A stretch of DNA of 64,000 nt from Loripinus fragilis (Eukaryota > Mollusca > Bivalvia > Lucinida > Lucinidae): the NCBI GenBank assembly GCA_964019695.1, contig OZ026516.1, positions 101,370,368 to 101,434,367 on the forward strand, read 5' to 3'. The notes under the pieces were generated by a model that searched no databases, was not told the origin of the DNA, and saw nothing but the letters and a program-made list of their open reading frames with translations. Position 1 is the first letter of the stretch, and each line of letters opens with the position of its first letter. The position numbers and the translations under genes were made by a program. This document shows positions 63,500-64,000 of this stretch, piece after piece.

Positions 63500-64000
63500 T
63501 GTTACGACATAAAGCCGGTCAGGAAGGAAGAGGGGAAATCTTATTGGAAAATTCCTTTATGCGATGACGATGCTACCAGGGAAAAATAATGCACACAACT
63601 AGCAAAAACTTTTCAGTACTTTATGTACTAAGAAAACATCAACAACACATTAATATACAATGACACCACCTACGCTGTTATTTCTGGCTAATTGACCATC
63701 CTATACTAGAGCAAGTTGCCACTCCAAGATCGTTTCAATTAGAACCAATCTTGGACTGTCCTGTTCTAGATGTACGTCAACTAGTCAGAAATAAGAGACG
63801 TAAAGAATATGATTAACATATAGCTTAAGTTCTCATAAAAGAAAAAAAACAATTGGGCCCTTTAATATTTCAGTTCTCGTATTGACGAGAAATCTCGAGA
63901 TTATACGCGTCTCGCGAACACTATGTCTTCTAAGCTGCACGTGTGTCTACTTCAGACCATCGGCGCTGAGGTAATCGAACCTGTACTTTGGTCGTCACTG
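63500..64000 (-). repeat. 5' LTR of the retrotransposon (right copy, truncated by window)
   Basis: 501 bp identical to 55446-55946 apart from two transitions (ACAATTAGC/ACAACTAGC and GAGGTGATC/GAGGTAATC). The remaining 2 kb or so lies beyond the window. Confidence 0.93.

Larger units (their letters stand above)
55446..64000 (-). mobile_element. Gmr1-type Ty3/Gypsy LTR retrotransposon (5' end beyond the right edge)
   Basis: Antisense to the host gene. Outer edge TG at 55446; second LTR copy starts at 63500. Order on the minus strand: 5' LTR, tRNA-Leu primer site, leader, ORF1 (Gag, zinc knuckle, protease, integrase), ORF2 (RT, RNase H), polypurine tract, 3' LTR. Integrase upstream of RT is the Copia-like order that defines Gmr1 elements within Gypsy. 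With LTRs of about 2554 bp, the full element should be about 10.6 kb and end near 66050. Two substitutions in 501 shared LTR positions mean a recent insertion. The target-site duplication cannot be checked here (left flank CCCCC). Confidence 0.92.

Overview
This window looks like nuclear DNA from a lophotrochozoan invertebrate, most likely a bivalve mollusc. The evidence is AT-rich DNA, spliced GT-AG exons separated by repeat-filled introns, many small palindromic elements, tRNA-derived SINEs and an LTR retrotransposon primed by tRNA-Leu. The species assignment is inference.

One host gene runs along the + strand from 2970 to at least 54120. I assembled 21 phase-compatible exons by reading splice sites and carrying the frame. 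Together they encode about 836 residues: an N-terminal CARD, a long coiled coil, an acidic/basic linker, a PDZ domain and an SH3/hook region. This is the CARD9/CARD10/CARD11/CARD14 (CARD-CC, CARMA) family, the scaffolds that nucleate BCL10/MALT1 signalling. The expected C-terminal guanylate-kinase (GUK) domain is not in the window and should lie to the right of it.

From 55446 to beyond the right edge lies a Ty3/Gypsy-type retrotransposon in antisense orientation, in the intron after the last visible exon. Its domain order is Gag-protease-integrase in ORF1, then reverse transcriptase-RNase H in ORF2. This Copia-like order is the hallmark of the Gmr1 group. Its LTRs are about 2.55 kb, and the 501 bp visible in both copies differ at two positions, so the insertion is young and probably once active.

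The introns are a graveyard of non-autonomous elements: about a dozen families of 100-300 bp hairpin elements, SINEs, a mariner-like element of 1.35 kb with clean terminal inverted repeats (TIRs), a 4 kb element with long TIRs and a decayed cysteine-rich ORF, a palindrome of about 660 bp, and several minisatellites.

The most unusual aspect is local. At five places in this one gene, exon edges and their splice sites have been copied into tandem or direct repeats: the start exon (three ATG copies), the acceptor of exon 4 (six copies), the 3' half and donor of exon 7 (two copies), the 5' edge of the SH3 exon (two copies), and its 3' half and donor (about 20 copies, with a 350 bp higher-order repeat). 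In the copies I translated, use of the extra sites brings in an early stop.
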